Below, one piece after another: positions 17,088-25,473 of a stretch of DNA of 64,000 nucleotides. Numbering within the stretch: position 1 is the stretch's first letter; every line of letters begins with the position of its first letter. The position numbers and the translations under genes are program-made. The DNA is taken from contig JACFNC010000001.1 of NCBI GenBank assembly GCA_019455065.1, positions 62,001-126,000 of the forward strand. The letters are read 5' to 3'. The DNA comes from Rhodospirillales bacterium (GTDB lineage Bacteria > Pseudomonadota > Alphaproteobacteria > Rhodospirillales > Magnetospirillaceae). Below the pieces are notes generated by a model that saw only the letters and a program-made list of their open reading frames with translations, was not told the origin of the DNA and did not search any database.

Positions 17088-17858
17088 ATGGCGAGGAGCG
17101 AGACGGAGTTGATGGCGCATCTGGCCGGCGGCGGCACCGTCGACGATGCCGCCGATCTGGCCCCCGGCTATCGCGGCGAAGTCATGCGCCTGATGGTGGT
17201 CTTCGTCGATTCCGAGCTGGCCGGCGCCGCCGGCTTCGCGGACTGCATCAACCGCGCCCCCGGCCTGCGCGAGCGGGTCACGGCGGCACGCATCGTCAGC
17301 GAGAAGTTCGACCATGCGGGCCGCGTGCTGGACCTGCTCGCACCCTTCGGGGTGAATGCCCAGCTCTACATCCGGTCCCACCCATGGACCGCCCGCCTCG
17401 ACCGTTCCCTCGATCTGGGCAATCGCCGGGTGGGAGGCGACAAGCGCCTCAACGTCTTCCACTATCCCCTGGAGGGGTGGGTGGACGCGGTGACCATGAA
17501 CATGCTGATGGGCACGGCGACGGCCATCCAGCTCGGCGACCTCGTGACCTGCTCCTATCGCCCGCTGGCCGCCATCATGGCCGAGGTGGCGCCTCGCGAA
17601 GCCGAGCATGCGCGGCTGGGCGAGATCGGCCTTGCCCAGGCCATCGCCCGCGACGGGACCTCCCTGCCGGCCCAGGCGTCCGTCGACTATTGGTATCCAC
17701 GCGTCGCAGCCACCTTCGGGCGGCTCGATTCCGACCGCTTCGAGCTCTACCGGCGCTTCGGCCTGCGCCGCCACAGCAACGCCGACCTGCTAACGACGTG
17801 GACGCAGGCGATCAAACCCCGGCTTGCCGCTCTTGGCTTGTCCGTCCCGAGCCGCTAA
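17088..17858 (+). CDS. PaaA/PaaC-family ferritin-like protein, orphan
   Basis: A 256-residue protein of the phenylacetyl-CoA epoxidase PaaA/PaaC family. Helix pairs include MVVFVDSELAGAAGF, ARIVSEKFDHAGRVLDLL and EVAPREAEHARLGEIGLA. The second ExxH metal motif is intact (EAEH). At the first motif the Glu that precedes the His by three residues in PaaA appears to be Lys here (SEKFDH), so one iron ligand may be lost. No paaB, paaD or paaE is nearby. GGAGG precedes the ATG, and paaG follows after 56 bases. It could be a stand-alone oxygenase or a non-catalytic homologue. Confidence 0.8.
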   Translation: MARSETELMAHLAGGGTVDDAADLAPGYRGEVMRLMVVFVDSELAGAAGFADCINRAPGLRERVTAARIVSEKFDHAGRVLDLLAPFGVNAQLYIRSHPWTARLDRSLDLGNRRVGGDKRLNVFHYPLEGWVDAVTMNMLMGTATAIQLGDLVTCSYRPLAAIMAEVAPREAEHARLGEIGLAQAIARDGTSLPAQASVDYWYPRVAATFGRLDSDRFELYRRFGLRRHSNADLLTTWTQAIKPRLAALGLSVPSR

Positions 17859-17914
17859 CAATGCCCATGCCTGCGCGGCAGATGCAGTGCGGGCCAAAAG
17901 GAACCAGCGAGGCC

Positions 17915-18706
17915 ATGAGCTACTCGACAATCATCCTGACCCTATCCGACGGCGTCGCCACCATCACTCTCAATCGGCCCGACAAACTCAATGCCTTCAC
18001 CGCGCAAATGCATGGTGAATTGCGTGGCGCGCTGGCCTCGGTGGCGGCCGACAAGAGCGTGCGCGCCCTGCTGCTGACCGGCGCCGGGCGCGGCTTCTGT
18101 GCCGGCCAGGATCTAGCCGACCGGGCCGTCAGTGCCGGCGACGAGCCGGTGGATCTCGGACACTCGATCGAGACGAACTATAATCCCCTGGTGCGCACGT
18201 TGCGGGCCTTGGAGATTCCGGTGGTGGCCGCGGTCAATGGCGTGGCCGCCGGCGCAGGCGCCAATCTCGCGCTTGCCTGCGACATCGTGCTTGCGGCGCG
18301 GTCGGCCAGCTTCATCCAGGCGTTCTGCAAGATCGGCCTGATCCCGGACACCGGAGGGACCTGGATGTTGCCGCGCCTTTTGGGAATGGCCCGCGCGACC
18401 GGGCTGGCCATGCTCGGCGACAAGGTGTCCGCCGATCGTGCCGAGGCCTGGGGCATGATCTGGAAGTGCGTCGACGACGAGCAGCTTCTGCCTAACGCCA
18501 CGGCCCTCGCGGCCGATCTGGCGCGCCAGCCGACGCGCGGGCTGGCGTTCATCAAGCAGGCGTTGGCGGCCTCGCCGTCCAATACCCTCGACCAACAGCT
18601 CGACGTCGAGCGCGACTTGCAACGGCTGGCCGGCGGCACCCGCGACTACCGCGAAGGCGTCGCCGCCTTCATGGCCAAGCGCGCCCCCAGCTTCGAGGGC
18701 CGCTGA
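17915..18706 (+). CDS. paaG: 2-(1,2-epoxy-1,2-dihydrophenyl)acetyl-CoA isomerase PaaG
   Basis: A 263-residue crotonase-fold enzyme that converts ring-epoxide phenylacetyl-CoA to oxepin-CoA. The oxyanion-hole stretch is GAGRGFCAGQDLADR and the catalytic Asp is in KIGLIPDTGGTW. Both are diagnostic for PaaG over generic enoyl-CoA hydratases, which carry Glu pairs. The start has an AAGGA site. The next gene, paaI, begins one base after the stop. Confidence 0.93.
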   Translation: MSYSTIILTLSDGVATITLNRPDKLNAFTAQMHGELRGALASVAADKSVRALLLTGAGRGFCAGQDLADRAVSAGDEPVDLGHSIETNYNPLVRTLRALEIPVVAAVNGVAAGAGANLALACDIVLAARSASFIQAFCKIGLIPDTGGTWMLPRLLGMARATGLAMLGDKVSADRAEAWGMIWKCVDDEQLLPNATALAADLARQPTRGLAFIKQALAASPSNTLDQQLDVERDLQRLAGGTRDYREGVAAFMAKRAPSFEGR

Positions 18707-18707
18707 G

Positions 18708-19163
18708 ATGGCGAACCGCGAGCGCGCCCAGCAGGTGGCCGACGCCGTTGGCCGCGTCATGTACGAGAAGGATCATTGCTCACAGGCGATGGGCATCACG
18801 CTGGACGACATCGGGCCGGGTTACGCCCGAATGTCGATGACCCTGCGCGGCGACATGGTCAACGGCCACGGCACCGCGCACGGGGGCATGATCTTCACCC
18901 TGGCCGACGCGACTTTCGCCTATGCCTGCAATTCGCATAACCACATCGCGGTCGCCGCCAGTTGCGACATCGTCTTTCCCGCCGCCGGCAAGCTCGGTGA
19001 CCGCTTGACGGCGATAGCGGAAGAGAGGCACGTTCGCGGTCGGAACGGTGTCTACGACGTCACCGTGACCAATCAGATCGGCGAAGTAATCGCCATGTTC
19101 CGGGGGCATTCGCGACGCCTGCAAGGGCACGTGGTACCCGAACTGGAGTTTGATCATGTCTGA
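18708..19163 (+). CDS. paaI: Hydroxyphenylacetyl-CoA thioesterase PaaI
   Basis: A 151-residue hotdog-fold thioesterase. The motif [18 protein letters not shown] carries the catalytic Asp of the PaaI family. It removes CoA from stalled hydroxyphenylacetyl-CoA so that CoA is not trapped. It lies between paaG (one-base gap) and paaJ (eight-base overlap), which confirms operon membership. Confidence 0.94.
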   Translation: MANRERAQQVADAVGRVMYEKDHCSQAMGITLDDIGPGYARMSMTLRGDMVNGHGTAHGGMIFTLADATFAYACNSHNHIAVAASCDIVFPAAGKLGDRLTAIAEERHVRGRNGVYDVTVTNQIGEVIAMFRGHSRRLQGHVVPELEFDHV

Positions 19164-20358
19164 AGCCTTCATCTGCGACGCCGTCCGCACGCCCATCGGC
19201 CGTTATGCCGGAGTGCTGTCGCCCGTGCGTACCGACGACCTCGCCGCCGTTCCCATCAAGGCGCTGATGGCGCGCAACCCCGCCGTCGAGTGGGGCAAGG
19301 TCGATGACGTCATCTACGGTTGCGCCAACCAGGCGGGCGAGGACAATCGCAACGTGGCGCGCATGGCGGCGCTGCTGGCCGGCCTGCCGGTCGAGGTGCC
19401 GGGCGGCACCATCAACCGCCTGTGCGGCTCGGGCATGGACGCCGTCGGCACCGCCGCCCGCGCCATCCGCGCCGGCGAGGCCGACCTGATGGTCGCCGGT
19501 GGCGTCGAGAGCATGTCGCGCGCCCCCTTCGTCATGGGCAAGGCGACCGAGGCCTTCTCGCGCAGCGCCGAGATCTTCGACACCACCATCGGCTGGCGCT
19601 TCGTCAATCCGCTGATGAAGCAGCAGTACGGCATCGATTCGATGCCTGAGACGGCCGAAAACCTGGTCGAGGAGTTCAAGATTTCGCGCGAGGACCAGGA
19701 CGCCTTCGCCCTGCGCAGCCAGCAGCGCGCCTCGGACGCCCAGGCCAACGGGCGGCTGGCCAAGGAGATCGTCGCCGTCACCATCCCGCAGCGCAAGGGC
19801 GAGCCGGTCGTGGTGGAGAGGGATGAGCACCCGCGCGCCACCTCTATGGAGGCGCTCGCCAAGCTAAAGGCGCCGTTCCGCCAGGGCGGCACCGTCACCG
19901 CCGGCAACGCCTCCGGCGTCAACGACGGCGCCTGCGCGCTGATCGTCGCCTCGCGGCGGGCCGTTGAGAAGTACGGCCTGACGCCGCGCGCCCGCGTGCT
20001 CGGCATGGCAACGGCCGGCGTGCCGCCGCGCATCATGGGCATCGGCCCGGTTCCGGCGACGCGGAAGCTCCTCGACCGCCTGGGAATGACGATCGGTCAG
20101 ATGGACGTCGTCGAACTCAACGAGGCGTTCGCGGTGCAGGGGCTGGCCGTGATGCGCCAGCTCGGCCTGCCCGACGCCGCCGCGCACGTCAATCCCAACG
20201 GCGGCGCCATCGCCCTCGGCCATCCGCTGGGCATGTCGGGCGCGCGCCTGTTGGCCACCGCCACCTACGAGCTTCACGAGCGCGGCGCCCGCTACGCCCT
20301 TTGCACCATGTGCATCGGCGTCGGGCAAGGCATCGCGGCGGTGATCGAACGGGTTTGA
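19156..20358 (+). CDS. paaJ: 3-oxoadipyl-CoA/3-oxo-5,6-dehydrosuberyl-CoA thiolase
   Basis: A 400-residue thiolase. The acyl-binding Cys is in [13 protein letters not shown], the His in [14 protein letters not shown] and the second Cys in [10 protein letters not shown]. Beta-ketoadipyl-CoA thiolases (PaaJ/PcaF) have this NRLCGSG form. I chose the ATG at 19156 with GGAG upstream. An in-frame TTG two codons earlier would overlap paaI further. It makes acetyl-CoA and succinyl-CoA at the end of the pathway, and could also serve the box pathway. Confidence 0.93.
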   Translation: MSEAFICDAVRTPIGRYAGVLSPVRTDDLAAVPIKALMARNPAVEWGKVDDVIYGCANQAGEDNRNVARMAALLAGLPVEVPGGTINRLCGSGMDAVGTAARAIRAGEADLMVAGGVESMSRAPFVMGKATEAFSRSAEIFDTTIGWRFVNPLMKQQYGIDSMPETAENLVEEFKISREDQDAFALRSQQRASDAQANGRLAKEIVAVTIPQRKGEPVVVERDEHPRATSMEALAKLKAPFRQGGTVTAGNASGVNDGACALIVASRRAVEKYGLTPRARVLGMATAGVPPRIMGIGPVPATRKLLDRLGMTIGQMDVVELNEAFAVQGLAVMRQLGLPDAAAHVNPNGGAIALGHPLGMSGARLLATATYELHERGARYALCTMCIGVGQGIAAVIERV

Positions 20359-20370
20359 TCATGCTTGGCC

Positions 20371-20428
20371 GTCATATCCGGGCTTGACCCGGGCATCCAT
20401 GGACCCCCGGGACAAGCCCGGGGGTGAC
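20371..20428. repeat. Intergenic palindromic repeat, copy 1
   Basis: A 58-base imperfect palindrome bounded by GTCA and TGAC. Its arms are CCGGGCTTGACCCGGG and CCCGGGACAAGCCCGG. It lies between paaJ and paaK. A second copy follows paaK. This GC-rich palindrome class is common between genes in alphaproteobacteria; a function in mRNA 3-prime end stability is usual but not shown here. Confidence 0.85.
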
Positions 20429-20467
20429 GAGACAACGAGAGGGACACAGACACCGGGGAGGTTCGCC

Positions 20468-21784
20468 ATGTCGAGGAGACGGCCGCCGCCGCGCGAATCG
20501 CTTGAGCCCATCGAGATCGCCAGCCGCGACGAGATCGTCGCGCTGCAGACCCAGCGGCTCAAATGGTCGTTGCGCCATGCCTACGACAACGTGGCCCATT
20601 ACCGGCAGAAGTTCGACGCGGCGGGGGTCCATCCCGACGATCTCAAGGAGCTGGGCGACCTCGCCAAGTTCCCGTTCACGACCAAGGAAGACCTGCGTCA
20701 GACCTATCCCTTCGGCATGTTCGCCGTGCCCATGAGCGAGGTGGTGCGGGTGCACGCGTCGTCGGGCACCACCGGCAAACCGACGGTCGTCGGCTACACG
20801 CACAACGATATCGACATGTGGGCGACCGTGATGGCGCGCTCGATCCGCGCCTCGGGCGGCCATCGCAACGACAAGGTCCACGTCGCCTACGGCTACGGCC
20901 TGTTCACCGGCGGCCTCGGCGCGCATTACGGCGCCGAGCGGCTGGGCTGCACGGTGATCCCCATGTCGGGGGGACAGACCGAGAAGCAGGTGCAACTCAT
21001 CGCCGACTTCAAGCCTGAAATCATCATGGTCACGCCCAGCTACATGCTGTGCATCGCCGACGAGATGGAACGCCAGGGCATGGACCCCAAAGGCTGCTCG
21101 CTGGCCATCGGCATCTTCGGGGCGGAACCCTGGACGCCCGAGATGCGGGCCGCGATCGAGGCGCGGCTCGACCTCGACGCCATCGACATCTACGGTTTGT
21201 CCGAGGTGATCGGCCCGGGCGTCGCCAATGAATGCATCGAGACCAAGGACGGGCTGCACGTCTGGGAGGACCATTTCTTTCCCGAGATCATCGACCCGCA
21301 GACCGGCACCGCCCTGCCCGACGGCGAACAGGGCGAACTGGTGTTCACCTCATTGACCAAGGAAGCGCTTCCCATCATCCGCTATCGCACCCGCGACCTC
21401 ACCACGCTGAGGCCCGGGACGGCGCGCTCGATGCGGCGGATGGACAAGATCACCGGCCGCTCGGACGACATGCTCATCATCCGCGGCGTCAACGTCTTCC
21501 CCACCCAGATCGAGGAGCTGATCCTCAAGGACAAGAGGCTGGCGCCCCACTATCAGCTCGAGGTCTATCGTGAAAGCCACCTCGACGCCCTCGACGTGCA
21601 TGTCGAGCTGCGCCCCGACCTCGCATGGAGCGACGCCGAACGCACCGCCGCCGCGCGCGACCTGCAACACCACATCAAGTCGTTCATCGGCGTCTCGACC
21701 AAGGTGCTTGTCCGCGACGTCGGCGCCATCGAGCGCTCGCTGGGCAAGGCCAAGCGGGTGGTCGACAAGCGGCCGAAGGGGTAG
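20468..21784 (+). CDS. paaK: Phenylacetate-CoA ligase
   Basis: A 438-residue adenylate-forming enzyme that activates phenylacetate to phenylacetyl-CoA with ATP. The P-loop SSGTTGKPT is at residues 98-106. Further motifs are YGLSEVIGPGVANEC, YRTRDLTTL and GRSDDMLIIRGVNVFP. The start is fixed by GGGGAGG upstream of ATG. It is framed on both sides by copies of the same palindromic repeat, which separates it from the tighter paaG-paaI-paaJ block. Confidence 0.95.
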   Translation: MSRRRPPPRESLEPIEIASRDEIVALQTQRLKWSLRHAYDNVAHYRQKFDAAGVHPDDLKELGDLAKFPFTTKEDLRQTYPFGMFAVPMSEVVRVHASSGTTGKPTVVGYTHNDIDMWATVMARSIRASGGHRNDKVHVAYGYGLFTGGLGAHYGAERLGCTVIPMSGGQTEKQVQLIADFKPEIIMVTPSYMLCIADEMERQGMDPKGCSLAIGIFGAEPWTPEMRAAIEARLDLDAIDIYGLSEVIGPGVANECIETKDGLHVWEDHFFPEIIDPQTGTALPDGEQGELVFTSLTKEALPIIRYRTRDLTTLRPGTARSMRRMDKITGRSDDMLIIRGVNVFPTQIEELILKDKRLAPHYQLEVYRESHLDALDVHVELRPDLAWSDAERTAAARDLQHHIKSFIGVSTKVLVRDVGAIERSLGKAKRVVDKRPKG

Positions 21785-21799
21785 GTCATCCTCGTCTCC

Positions 21800-21859
21800 G
21801 TCATGGCCGGGCTTGGCCCGGCCATCTCCTGGGGTCCCCGGGTCAAGCCGGGGGGTGAC
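21800..21859. repeat. Intergenic palindromic repeat, copy 2
   Basis: A 60-base palindrome of the same family as the copy at 20371, again bounded by GTCA and TGAC, with arms GCCGGGCTTGGCCCGGCC and CCCCGGGTCAAGCCGGGG. It lies just after the paaK stop, between convergent genes, where it could also act as a terminator. Confidence 0.85.
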
Positions 21860-21886
21860 GGGAGGTATTAGTTATCCGGCAACGTG

Positions 21887-22126
21887 CTAGGAAAACGCCT
21901 TGAAGGTGATGATGGTGAAGGTGTCCTTGACGCCTGGCAGGCGCTGGATCGTCTCGTTCACGAAGTGGCCGATATCCTGGCCCTCGTCGAGATAACACTT
22001 CAGCAAAAGATCGTACTGACCTGAAATCGAATAAACTTCCGACACCTGCTCGGTGTCGACGGCGAGGCTCGCGACCTCGTAGGATCGCCCGAGCTCGCAC
22101 TTCACCATGATGAAGATCGTCTGCAT
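21887..22126 (-). CDS. Stand-alone Lrp/AsnC ligand-binding (RAM) domain protein
   Basis: A 79-residue protein consisting only of the alpha-beta effector domain of Lrp/AsnC regulators (VSEVYSISGQYDLLLKCYL, then LPGVKDTFTIITFKAF). The DNA-binding helix-turn-helix is absent and no remnant is present upstream. Such single-domain proteins form oligomers and bind amino acids in related cases. It starts two bases after the RNA helicase stop, so it is in the same transcript. Its ligand is unknown. Confidence 0.88.
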   Translation of the reverse strand: MQTIFIMVKCELGRSYEVASLAVDTEQVSEVYSISGQYDLLLKCYLDEGQDIGHFVNETIQRLPGVKDTFTIITFKAFS

Positions 22127-22128
22127 CG

Positions 22129-23664
22129 TCAGCCCTCGGCCAACTCGTCGCTTTCCTCGTATTCCGGCTCCGGCTCCGCAGGCCGCCGTCCTTTCCGCCG
22201 GGCCGCCTCGGCCAACAGTTGTTTCAGCGGCTTGGCGATGAAGTCGGGCATGTGGTCGCCGAAGCCCACGGCGTCGTCGGCGTGCTTCATTTCGCCGATG
22301 CCGAACTCGTCGACCGCGCGGCGCCGCTGACGGCCACGCTCCGGCCGCGCGTCGCGTTCGCGCCGGGGCGCGGGGGCTTCGCTCACCACCTCGCGTTCCG
22401 GCCGCGGCCGACCCTCGGGGTGCCGTTCCGGCTTCGCCGTCTCCGCGCGCCGCCGCGGCTTGGCCTCCTCGGCGGGGCGGGCCTCGCCCTTGCGCGGCTT
22501 ACCCTTGCGACGCCGGCGATCCTCCATCGAAAGTTCGAGTTCCGGCAAGCCCTCGAGGTGCAGGCGCTCGATCTCCTTGCCGATCAGCTTGGCGATGGCG
22601 GCGACGGCGCGCCCGTCTTCGGGTGTGGCGATCGTGAAGGAGCGGCCCTCGCGCCCCGCGCGGCCGGTTCGCCCGATCCGATGGACGTAATCCTCAGCGT
22701 GAATCGGGACGTCGAAATTGAACACGTGCGACAGGGCGAGAATGTCGATGCCGCGCGCGGCGACGTCGCTGCACACCAGCAGCGTCACCTCGTTGTTCTT
22801 GAATTTCTCGAGGGTTTCTGTGCGCGCCGACTGGGCCATGTCGCCATGCAGCTGCGCCACCGAGAAACCGTGCTTTTTGAGCGAGCGGTACAGAATGTCG
22901 ACGTCGCGCTTGCGGTTGCAGAAGATCAGGGCGTTGCGGACGTCCTCGCTGCGCAGCAGGTGGCGCAGAGCCTCGCGCTTGTCGATCTCTTCGCTGACCA
23001 CCAGGAACTGGCGCACCAACTCCGCCGGCGAGGCGGGCGGCGCGACCGAAATTTCCTTCGGCTGGGAGAGGAAGGCGTCGGCCAGCCGGCGAATTTCGGG
23101 GGCCATGGTGGCCGAGAAGAACAGGGTCTGGCGATTGCGCGGCAGCAGCGAGACGATGCGCTCGACGTCCGGGATGAAGCCCATGTCGAGCATCCGATCG
23201 GCCTCGTCGATGACGAGAATCTTGCAGTCGTTGAGCAGGATGCGGCCGCGTTCGAACATGTCAAGGAGGCGGCCCGGCGTGGCGATCAGGACGTCCACAC
23301 CGCGATCGAGCACAGCGATCTGATCGCTCATCGACTCGCCGCCGATGAGCAGCGCCATGCTGAGCTTGTGGAACTTGCCGTAGAGCTTGAAGTTCTCGGC
23401 CACCTGTGAGGCCAGTTCCCGCGTCGGGGTCAGGATCAACGAGCGCGGCATGCGCGCCTTGGCGCGACCAGCGGCCAGTATCTCGATCATCGGCAGGGTG
23501 AACGAGGCGGTCTTGCCGGTGCCGGTCTGCGCGCAGCCCAACACGTCCCGTCCCATCAATACGACCGGGATTGCCTGCTCTTGTATGGGTGTCGGGTGGG
23601 AGTACCCCACCTCCTCCACGGCCTTCAGGGTTTCAGGGCTGAGGCCTAAATCGGAAAAATTCAT
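22129..23664 (-). CDS. DEAD-box ATP-dependent RNA helicase (RhlE-like)
   Basis: A 511-residue helicase. The motifs in order are the Q motif (FSDLGLSPETLKAVEEVG), AQTGTGKT at 45-52, PTRELA, TPGRL, DEAD at 153-156, SAT and HRIGRTGR. The last 130 residues are a basic, Arg/Lys/Glu-rich disordered tail, as in RhlE and CsdA types, which promote ribosome assembly and RNA turnover, often in the cold. The ATG has AAAGGA upstream. The Lrp-domain gene follows at once. Confidence 0.93.
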   Translation of the reverse strand: MNFSDLGLSPETLKAVEEVGYSHPTPIQEQAIPVVLMGRDVLGCAQTGTGKTASFTLPMIEILAAGRAKARMPRSLILTPTRELASQVAENFKLYGKFHKLSMALLIGGESMSDQIAVLDRGVDVLIATPGRLLDMFERGRILLNDCKILVIDEADRMLDMGFIPDVERIVSLLPRNRQTLFFSATMAPEIRRLADAFLSQPKEISVAPPASPAELVRQFLVVSEEIDKREALRHLLRSEDVRNALIFCNRKRDVDILYRSLKKHGFSVAQLHGDMAQSARTETLEKFKNNEVTLLVCSDVAARGIDILALSHVFNFDVPIHAEDYVHRIGRTGRAGREGRSFTIATPEDGRAVAAIAKLIGKEIERLHLEGLPELELSMEDRRRRKGKPRKGEARPAEEAKPRRRAETAKPERHPEGRPRPEREVVSEAPAPRRERDARPERGRQRRRAVDEFGIGEMKHADDAVGFGDHMPDFIAKPLKQLLAEAARRKGRRPAEPEPEYEESDELAEG

Positions 23665-23830
23665 CTGTCCTTTTGGTCCGGCTGGACCCGGTCTTGTGGA
23701 GGCTCGAAAGGTCGAGACATATGTGCAGCGCGATAATAGAAGTTCAAGCGACCATGTCAATGACGGCCGCATTTACAGGACGGTTGGCGCAATCGTTTGT
23801 TTTCGCTACGGTTCGAGGCGGAGAGAAGAA

Positions 23831-24373
23831 ATGCTGATGAAGATGGATCAGAGTTGCCTGCTGATCGTCGACGTCCAGGAAAGGCTGGCCCCGGCGGTTG
23901 CGGAGCACCAGCGGGTCATCGAGCGGTGCGGCGTGCTCATGCGCGCGGCGGCCCGCTTGGGGGTGCCGATCGTGGTGTCCGAGCAGTACCCAAAGGGCAT
24001 CGGTCACACCGTGGCGCCGCTACGGGAACTCACTCCCTCGGAGGCGGTTCTCGAGAAGGTGCATTTCAGCTGCGGCGCCGACCCGGCGCTGCGGGAGCGG
24101 CTTGCCACGCTGACCCGCCCCCAGGTGATCGTGGCCGGCATGGAGGCCCACGTCTGCGTGCTGCAGACGGTACTCGACCTTGCCGGGCAGGGGTACAAGG
24201 TATTCGTCGTCGCCGACGCCTGTTCGTCGCGCGACCCGCGCAATGCCGATGCCGCCTTCGAGCGCATGCGGCGCAACGGTATCGAGATCGTGACGACCGA
24301 AATGGTCGTTTTCGAGTGGTTGCACCGCGCCGCCACTCCGGAGTTCAAGGAACTGATGACTCTGATCAAGTGA
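23831..24373 (+). CDS. Isochorismatase-family hydrolase (YcaC-like)
   Basis: A 180-residue cysteine hydrolase. The catalytic triad is seen as D14 (LIVDVQERL), K76 (LEKVHFSC) and C109 (MEAHVCVLQT). It matches the YcaC/nicotinamidase-like branch, whose substrate is usually unknown. Three closely spaced ATG codons occur at the start; the first is used because a purine-rich site is nine bases upstream. It is followed after ten bases by an alpha/beta hydrolase gene. Confidence 0.88.
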   Translation: MLMKMDQSCLLIVDVQERLAPAVAEHQRVIERCGVLMRAAARLGVPIVVSEQYPKGIGHTVAPLRELTPSEAVLEKVHFSCGADPALRERLATLTRPQVIVAGMEAHVCVLQTVLDLAGQGYKVFVVADACSSRDPRNADAAFERMRRNGIEIVTTEMVVFEWLHRAATPEFKELMTLIK

Positions 24374-24383
24374 GGAATGCGAC

Positions 24384-25085
24384 GTGACGAACAGGCCGCC
24401 CCTCGTTCTGCTGCCCTGCCTGATGGGTGACGCCCTGCTGTGGAGCCACCAGACCGAGACCATGCGCGATGCCGCCGACATCACGGTCGGCGACCTGACC
24501 CTCGACGACTCCATCGGCGCGATGGCGGAGCGGGTACTGGCCGGGGCGCCGGATAACTTTGCCCTGGCCGGGCTGTCGATGGGCGGCTATGTCGCCCAGG
24601 AGATCATGCGCCGCGCCCCCGAGCGGGTCGCCCGCCTCGCCCTCATCGACAGCGCCGCGCGCGCCGACCTGCCAGAAGCGCGGGAACGCCGCATGCAAAG
24701 CATCGAGATGGCGCGTTCGGGCCAATACCTTGATGTCGCCCGGGAGATGTACCGCATGCTCGTGCACCCCGACCGGGTCGGGGACGAGGGGCTGTGGGCG
24801 CAAGTGCGGGCGATGGCCGAGCATGTCGGACCCGAAGCTTTCATTCGCCAGCAATTGGCGGTGACCAACCGGCCGGATGGGCGCGAGGATTTGAAGCGGA
24901 TTTCCTGTCCCACCTTGCTGCTGTACGGGCGCCAGGACGTGATGACGCCGACGAAGGTGCAAGCCGAGATGGCCGCCAACCTGCCCAACGCGCGCATGGT
25001 CGTGATCGAGGAGTGCGGCCATCTTTCGGCGCTGGAGCGGCCGCAGGCCGTCAGCGCGGTGCTGCGCTACTGGTTGCAGGACTGA
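24384..25085 (+). CDS. Alpha/beta hydrolase
   Basis: A 233-residue hydrolase with nucleophile S65 in AGLSMGGYVAQE, an acid residue in GRQDVMTPT and a His in ECGHLSALERP. It is of the short MenH/BioH-like type with unknown substrate. It starts at a GTG with GAGGA eight bases upstream, ten bases after the isochorismatase-family gene, and the two are likely co-transcribed. Confidence 0.88.
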   Translation: MTNRPPLVLLPCLMGDALLWSHQTETMRDAADITVGDLTLDDSIGAMAERVLAGAPDNFALAGLSMGGYVAQEIMRRAPERVARLALIDSAARADLPEARERRMQSIEMARSGQYLDVAREMYRMLVHPDRVGDEGLWAQVRAMAEHVGPEAFIRQQLAVTNRPDGREDLKRISCPTLLLYGRQDVMTPTKVQAEMAANLPNARMVVIEECGHLSALERPQAVSAVLRYWLQD

Positions 25086-25094
25086 GGCCGGGCG

Positions 25095-25331
25095 TCAGGC
25101 CAGGCGGTGCAGGCGGGCGATGCCGTCGAGAGCCGTGAACAGGCTCTCGCCGGAATAGAAGCGGTCCTGCAGGCTGCGCCGGTCAATGCCAAGGTCGCGC
25201 AGGTTGACGCCGTGCAGGCGCTTGAGCTGCGTCTCGAGATCGCCGCGCCAGTGCGTGAAGTTCGTGTCTTCCAGGGGATGTGCCAAAGGAGCCTCCTTGG
25301 GCGAACGAGCAAGTCGCATTGCTTTTGTCAT
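25095..25331 (-). CDS. Conserved-looking small protein of unknown function
   Basis: A 78-residue protein I do not recognise. Its core reads LEDTNFTHWRGDLETQLKRL followed by LRDLGIDRRSLQDRFYSGES. It is charged and helical, with no signal peptide, cysteine or membrane segment. Codon use is like that of the neighbours, and GGAA lies upstream of the ATG. It is convergent with the hydrolase gene, nine bases away. A single-gene unit is likely. Confidence 0.65.
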   Translation of the reverse strand: MTKAMRLARSPKEAPLAHPLEDTNFTHWRGDLETQLKRLHGVNLRDLGIDRRSLQDRFYSGESLFTALDGIARLHRLA

Positions 25332-25473
25332 AGTAATTCCATGATTGGGACTCCTATCGAGGTATTCCTAGGGGTGGTAAGCCCGATTTGCTCGGCGCCT
25401 CTTCCAAAGATAATCCGAACCCCATATTCTGCGAGCCGGACGGCTCGGTGCCGGAGGGCGGGGCTTCACGAAG

